From the NCBI GenBank assembly GCA_964604705.1, contig CAZSAP010000001.1, positions 310,001-374,000 of the forward strand: a DNA stretch of 64,000 bases, read 5' to 3'. The notes beneath the pieces are model-generated. The model was not told the DNA's origin and made no database searches. It was given only the letters and a program-made list of their open reading frames with translations. Each line of letters starts with the position of its first letter. The stretch's first letter is position 1. The position numbers and the translations under genes were made by a program. Source of the DNA: JAAXVQ01 sp964604705. Lineage in GTDB: Bacteria; Oederibacteriota; JAAXVQ01. This document shows, one piece after another, positions 61,158 to 64,000 of this stretch.

Positions 61158-63077
61158 CTATCTCACCACTGCAACTTTGGTCTTACCAACTTCCTTGCCA
61201 TCGAGACTTATGCGCGCGATATATAGCCCGGGTGCCACGCTAGAGCAATCCCAGACAACCACCCCACGCCCCGCAGGCAACGAGTCTGTCACCACACCCA
61301 CCGGCTCCCCGTTTAAATTGGTCATTTGGATTTTCACCTGTACGGCCCGATCCGGATCTACCAAAAACTTCACCTGTTCGCGACCCGGGTTGGGGTACGC
61401 TAGGAAAAGTTTGCCGGTTAAATCTACGTCAGAAAAAGCATTGCGCGGTGTCGGGGTTAAAGTCATAGTTGGCATCACAGTTGGTGTGATCGTGGCCGAG
61501 GGTGAAACCGTGCTTGTCGGGGTTACCGTGGGTGTGCCGTAACGGCCGCCATCGGTGATGGTCCAGTGGCTGCCGCTGGTTAATATCGCGCGGTGCATTT
61601 CCGCTGCCACTGAGTTAAAACGGCTGTGCCCGCCGTCAAACACAACATTGGGTTGTACGCTCTGGTCGGCCCAGCCGGTGAGCAGCGCATCGTAGTTGGC
61701 ACTTGTCAGTGTTATTCCGCTGAACATCCCGGAGGCAGACGTCAACGCCCCCACATTCCAACTTCCCAAATTCTGATTAAACGCCACTGCTCCGTTGAAC
61801 ATGGTTAACATATACAAGACCTTGCTTGTGTCCCAGGCAGCGATATCCTGATTGAAGGCCACGGCATTGGAGAACATGCTCGACATGTTCGTCACCTTGC
61901 TTGTATTCCAGGCGGCGAGATTTTGATTGAACGCCGCAGCACCGAAAAACATGCTGCTCATGTTCGTTACATTCGCCGTGTCCCAAGTTCCAATCGGCTG
62001 GTTAAACGCACTCGCATTATAAAACATCGAGTCAAACCTTGTTACCGCCCCCGTGTTCCAACCTCCAATCGGCTGGTTGAACGCAGTGGCGCCGGAAAAC
62101 ATCGTATTCATGTTCGTCGCATTCACGGTATTCCAAGTTCCAATGAGCTGGTTAAACGCTGTCGCGTTGCGAAACATCGAGTCAAACCTAGTGACCGCCC
62201 CTGTGTTCCAAGCCCCAATCGGCTGGTTGAACGCACTCGCACCATAAAACATCGTACTCATGTCGGTCACCTTCGCCGTGTTCCACCCTGAGATATTCTG
62301 ATTGAAAGCCGCAGCGTTTTGGAACATTCTCTGCATACTCGTCACATTGGCTGTGTTCCATCCACTGATATTTTGGTTAAATGCGCTGGCACCGGAAAAC
62401 ATGGACGTCATGTATTTAACTGCACCCGTATTCCAGGCTCCAATTGGCTGGTTGAATGCAGCAGCACCGGAAAACATGCTGCTCATATTTTCCACACTTG
62501 CAGTATTCCATCCGCTGATATCCTGATTAAATGCACTGGCATTAGAAAACATCCCTTGCATGTTTATCACATGGCTGGTATCCCACCCAGTCATACTCTG
62601 ATTGAGTGAACTGGCGTTCCAAAACATATAGCCCATATAGGTAACATTGGATAAATTGGGCGCGTCACTGGCCGCAAGGGTCAGGTTGGAACAGCCGGCA
62701 AACGCATTGAACATGGTGATCCAGGCTCCGGTGCCCCATTGTTCTATCGTAAGCAGCTTTTGCCGGTCCCCGTCGCCGTTAAAATATATTTGCGGGAACG
62801 TATTGCGAATTCGCACGGTGTAAGTGCCGGGCGTTGCATAGACGCACGTGGTGTTTCCAGTAATGCCGGTGTATTCCCAGGTATCCAACCCCTGCAAATC
62901 CACGTCGTAATTGTACCCACTGCCTGCGGTCGGGATGGTGAATTGGTTGGAAGCCGAGGACCCGGGGTTGTCGGTCTTCACCGTGATGATGAAGTAATCC
63001 GTGGTTGCAGCCTGAGTTGCAGCAGCAAGCAAGAGCCCCGCAAGACTTAAAAACAATTTCCTAAAAACATTTTTCAT
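61158..63077 (-). CDS. DUF285-repeat surface protein with C-terminal sorting domain
   Basis: A 639-residue exported protein. The signal peptide is FLSLAGLLLAAATQAA. About twelve repeats of 24 residues (for example AFNQPIGAWNTGAVTRFDSM) match the DUF285/BspA-like family; many copies are almost identical, indicating recent repeat growth. A short Thr/Pro linker and the Ig-like domain with LAYPNPGREQ, ending KTKVAVVR, follow. AAGGAG precedes the ATG. The protein is probably an exposed adhesin. Confidence 0.87.
   Translation of the reverse strand: MKNVFRKLFLSLAGLLLAAATQAATTDYFIITVKTDNPGSSASNQFTIPTAGSGYNYDVDLQGLDTWEYTGITGNTTCVYATPGTYTVRIRNTFPQIYFNGDGDRQKLLTIEQWGTGAWITMFNAFAGCSNLTLAASDAPNLSNVTYMGYMFWNASSLNQSMTGWDTSHVINMQGMFSNASAFNQDISGWNTASVENMSSMFSGAAAFNQPIGAWNTGAVKYMTSMFSGASAFNQNISGWNTANVTSMQRMFQNAAAFNQNISGWNTAKVTDMSTMFYGASAFNQPIGAWNTGAVTRFDSMFRNATAFNQLIGTWNTVNATNMNTMFSGATAFNQPIGGWNTGAVTRFDSMFYNASAFNQPIGTWDTANVTNMSSMFFGAAAFNQNLAAWNTSKVTNMSSMFSNAVAFNQDIAAWDTSKVLYMLTMFNGAVAFNQNLGSWNVGALTSASGMFSGITLTSANYDALLTGWADQSVQPNVVFDGGHSRFNSVAAEMHRAILTSGSHWTITDGGRYGTPTVTPTSTVSPSATITPTVMPTMTLTPTPRNAFSDVDLTGKLFLAYPNPGREQVKFLVDPDRAVQVKIQMTNLNGEPVGVVTDSLPAGRGVVVWDCSSVAPGLYIARISLDGKEVGKTKVAVVR
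61750..62600 (-). repeat. Tandem DUF285 coding repeats
   Basis: About twelve units of 72 bp, several nearly identical at the DNA level (the CCAATCGGCTGGTTGAACGC-type core recurs). The period equals 24 codons, so this is a protein repeat and not a CRISPR. Confidence 0.85.
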
Positions 63078-63101
63078 TTACATGCTCCTTATAATTGACT
63101 G

Positions 63102-63168
63102 CCATGTCGAACAAAGTGAGAAATCTTGTTTGTCAAAGACAGCTCTCTCACCAGCGTTCGAGATGACA
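63102..63168. repeat. TTTGTCATTTCGAG inverted-repeat element, copy 2 (decayed)
   Basis: Ends CCATGTCGAAC and GTTCGAGATGAC and the inner GTGAGAAATCTTG resemble the element at 60994. It lies just upstream of the DUF285 gene. Confidence 0.55.
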
Positions 63169-63208
63169 ACTCATTTTTTAAAAAACAACATAGCTGATAT
63201 TTTATCAT

Positions 63209-63238
63209 CGTAGGGGCGACCCGGTGGTCGCCCCTACG
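63209..63238. repeat. GTAGGGGC palindromic repeat, copy 4
   Basis: CGTAGGGGCGACC and GGTCGCCCCTACG form a perfect 13-bp stem with a CGGT loop, in the gap between two surface-protein genes. Confidence 0.9.
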
Positions 63239-63295
63239 AATTTTCTTTTGTAATTTTTAATCACTTTCCATTTTCAATTTTCAATTCTCGATTTT

Positions 63296-64000
63296 CTATT
63301 TAACCACCGCAACTTTACTCTTCCCAACCTCTTTGCCATCCAACAGAATACGTGCGATGTAAAGTCCGGGTGCCACGCTAGAGCAATCCCAGACAACCAC
63401 CCCACGCCCCGCAGGCAGTGAGTCTGTGACCACACCCACCCGCTCCCCGTTTAAATTGGTCATTTGGATTTTCACCTGTACGGCCCGATCCGGGTTCAGG
63501 AGAAACTTCACCTGCTCGCGCCCCGGGTTAGGATACGCTAGGAAAAGCTTACCCGTTAAATCGACGTCCTCCAAAGCACTGCGCGGTGTTGCGGTTAAGG
63601 TCGCGGCGGCTGCACCCGAGGTGGGTGTCGGAGTGGCTGTGGGTGTGCTGGTATGGGTCAGTGTCGCTGTCAAGGTAGGTGTAACTGTAGGCGAAGCTGT
63701 GCTTGTAGGTGTGACTGTACTTGTGGGCGTATACGCCAAGCTGCAGCCCATGGTGTTTGAGTGCCAGGTCTGGTACACACCGTTGCGGGCGCGTACGCGG
63801 TAATAATACGTCCCTTGACTGGTCAACCCCGTGACCGACCACGAGGTAGCGTTCCCCACCAGGCTATTTCCCCAGCCGCTGACCAGATTGATAAACATGT
63901 TATCCGTAGCCACGTCCAGGGCATAATCCGTGGCGCCAGCAACGGATTGCCAGTTGGCGGTAAACGCGGTTGGGCTTTGCACAGTAGGCGCCAGCGCCAC
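63296..64000 (-). CDS. Secreted protein with Fn3-like, Thr/Pro and sorting domains (5' end beyond window)
   Basis: Only the last 234 codons are present; the gene continues past the window edge. The visible part starts in an Fn3-like module (WQSVAGATDYALDV, TSQGTYYYRVRARNG), then a Thr/Ser/Pro linker of about 50 residues, then the 90-residue C-terminal domain with LAYPNPGREQ and the end KSKVAVVK. This last domain is almost identical to that of the 61158 protein, with blocks of about 45-50 identical bases, so one was copied recently from the other. Confidence 0.85.
   Translation of the reverse strand: MALAPTVQSPTAFTANWQSVAGATDYALDVATDNMFINLVSGWGNSLVGNATSWSVTGLTSQGTYYYRVRARNGVYQTWHSNTMGCSLAYTPTSTVTPTSTASPTVTPTLTATLTHTSTPTATPTPTSGAAAATLTATPRSALEDVDLTGKLFLAYPNPGREQVKFLLNPDRAVQVKIQMTNLNGERVGVVTDSLPAGRGVVVWDCSSVAPGLYIARILLDGKEVGKSKVAVVK

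Noticed and set aside
61750..62600. Regular repeats that could suggest a CRISPR array
   Set aside because: The 72-bp period keeps the reading frame, units are contiguous without unique spacers, and they encode DUF285 repeats.

Overview
This window looks like a chromosomal segment of an anaerobic or fermentative Gram-negative bacterium of mid GC content. The metabolic genes are a NiFe-hydrogenase remnant with a complete hyp maturation operon, nifU/nifS iron-sulfur assembly, adhE, GOGAT (gltB/gltD) and carAB. The surface genes are a PorV-like outer-membrane protein and large secreted proteins with Thr/Pro-rich linkers that end in a YPNPG-type Ig-like C-terminal domain. That combination is typical of the Bacteroidetes/Chlorobi (FCB) group and of several uncultured candidate phyla. 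I cannot place the organism more precisely from the sequence. I saw no rRNA, tRNA, CRISPR array, transposase or phage gene.

Layout. 0-6.2 kb (+): the 3' end of a group-3-like NiFe hydrogenase large subunit, then a TusA-like sulfur carrier and hypA-B-F-C-D-E, mostly with overlapping genes. 6.2-9.3 kb (-): a SlyD-type prolyl isomerase, a NimA/PNPOx-like flavoprotein and nifU-nifS. 9.5-11.2 kb (+): a receiver-first hybrid histidine kinase paired with a stand-alone CZB zinc-binding protein. 11.2-25 kb: housekeeping genes (typA, mutY, mtgA) mixed with a beta-propeller lipoprotein/membrane/nitroreductase operon, an alpha/beta hydrolase-RuBisCO-like-mtgA operon and a small-membrane-protein/DUF2089/SHOCT-like operon. 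25-28 kb: AT-richer DNA with a lipoprotein, a PilZ protein and an outer-membrane-like protein. 28-31 kb: adhE with a clear promoter, a long palindrome at the transcription start and a structured leader of about 310 nt. 31-41.8 kb (-): carA-carB-gltB-gltD, separated by short palindromic repeats. 41.9-49 kb: an NHL/FG-GAP surface protein, then a Gly-rich/Fn3 surface protein overlapping a PorV-TPR fusion. 49.2-53 kb: an unusually long glnE with GlnD-like N-terminal ACT domains. 53.1-64 kb: four more secreted proteins (two beta-helix, one DUF285-repeat, one Fn3) that share the same C-terminal domain, with an aminotransferase and a beta-barrel-like protein between them.

How the genes fit together. 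The first 6 kb is a nickel/iron hydrogenase assembly line, and SlyD is a known nickel-delivery partner of HypB. NifU/NifS can supply iron-sulfur clusters to hydrogenase, HypD and GltBD. AdhE and hydrogenase both point to fermentative disposal of reducing power. CarAB, GltBD and GlnE all deal with glutamine. The surface proteins look like cargo of a type IX-like secretion route, and the PorV-TPR protein is the best local candidate for a component of that route. The most notable signals are this cargo/PorV arrangement, the ACT-GlnE fusion, the RuBisCO-like protein, the adhE regulatory region and the four-copy GTAGGGGC palindromic repeat.
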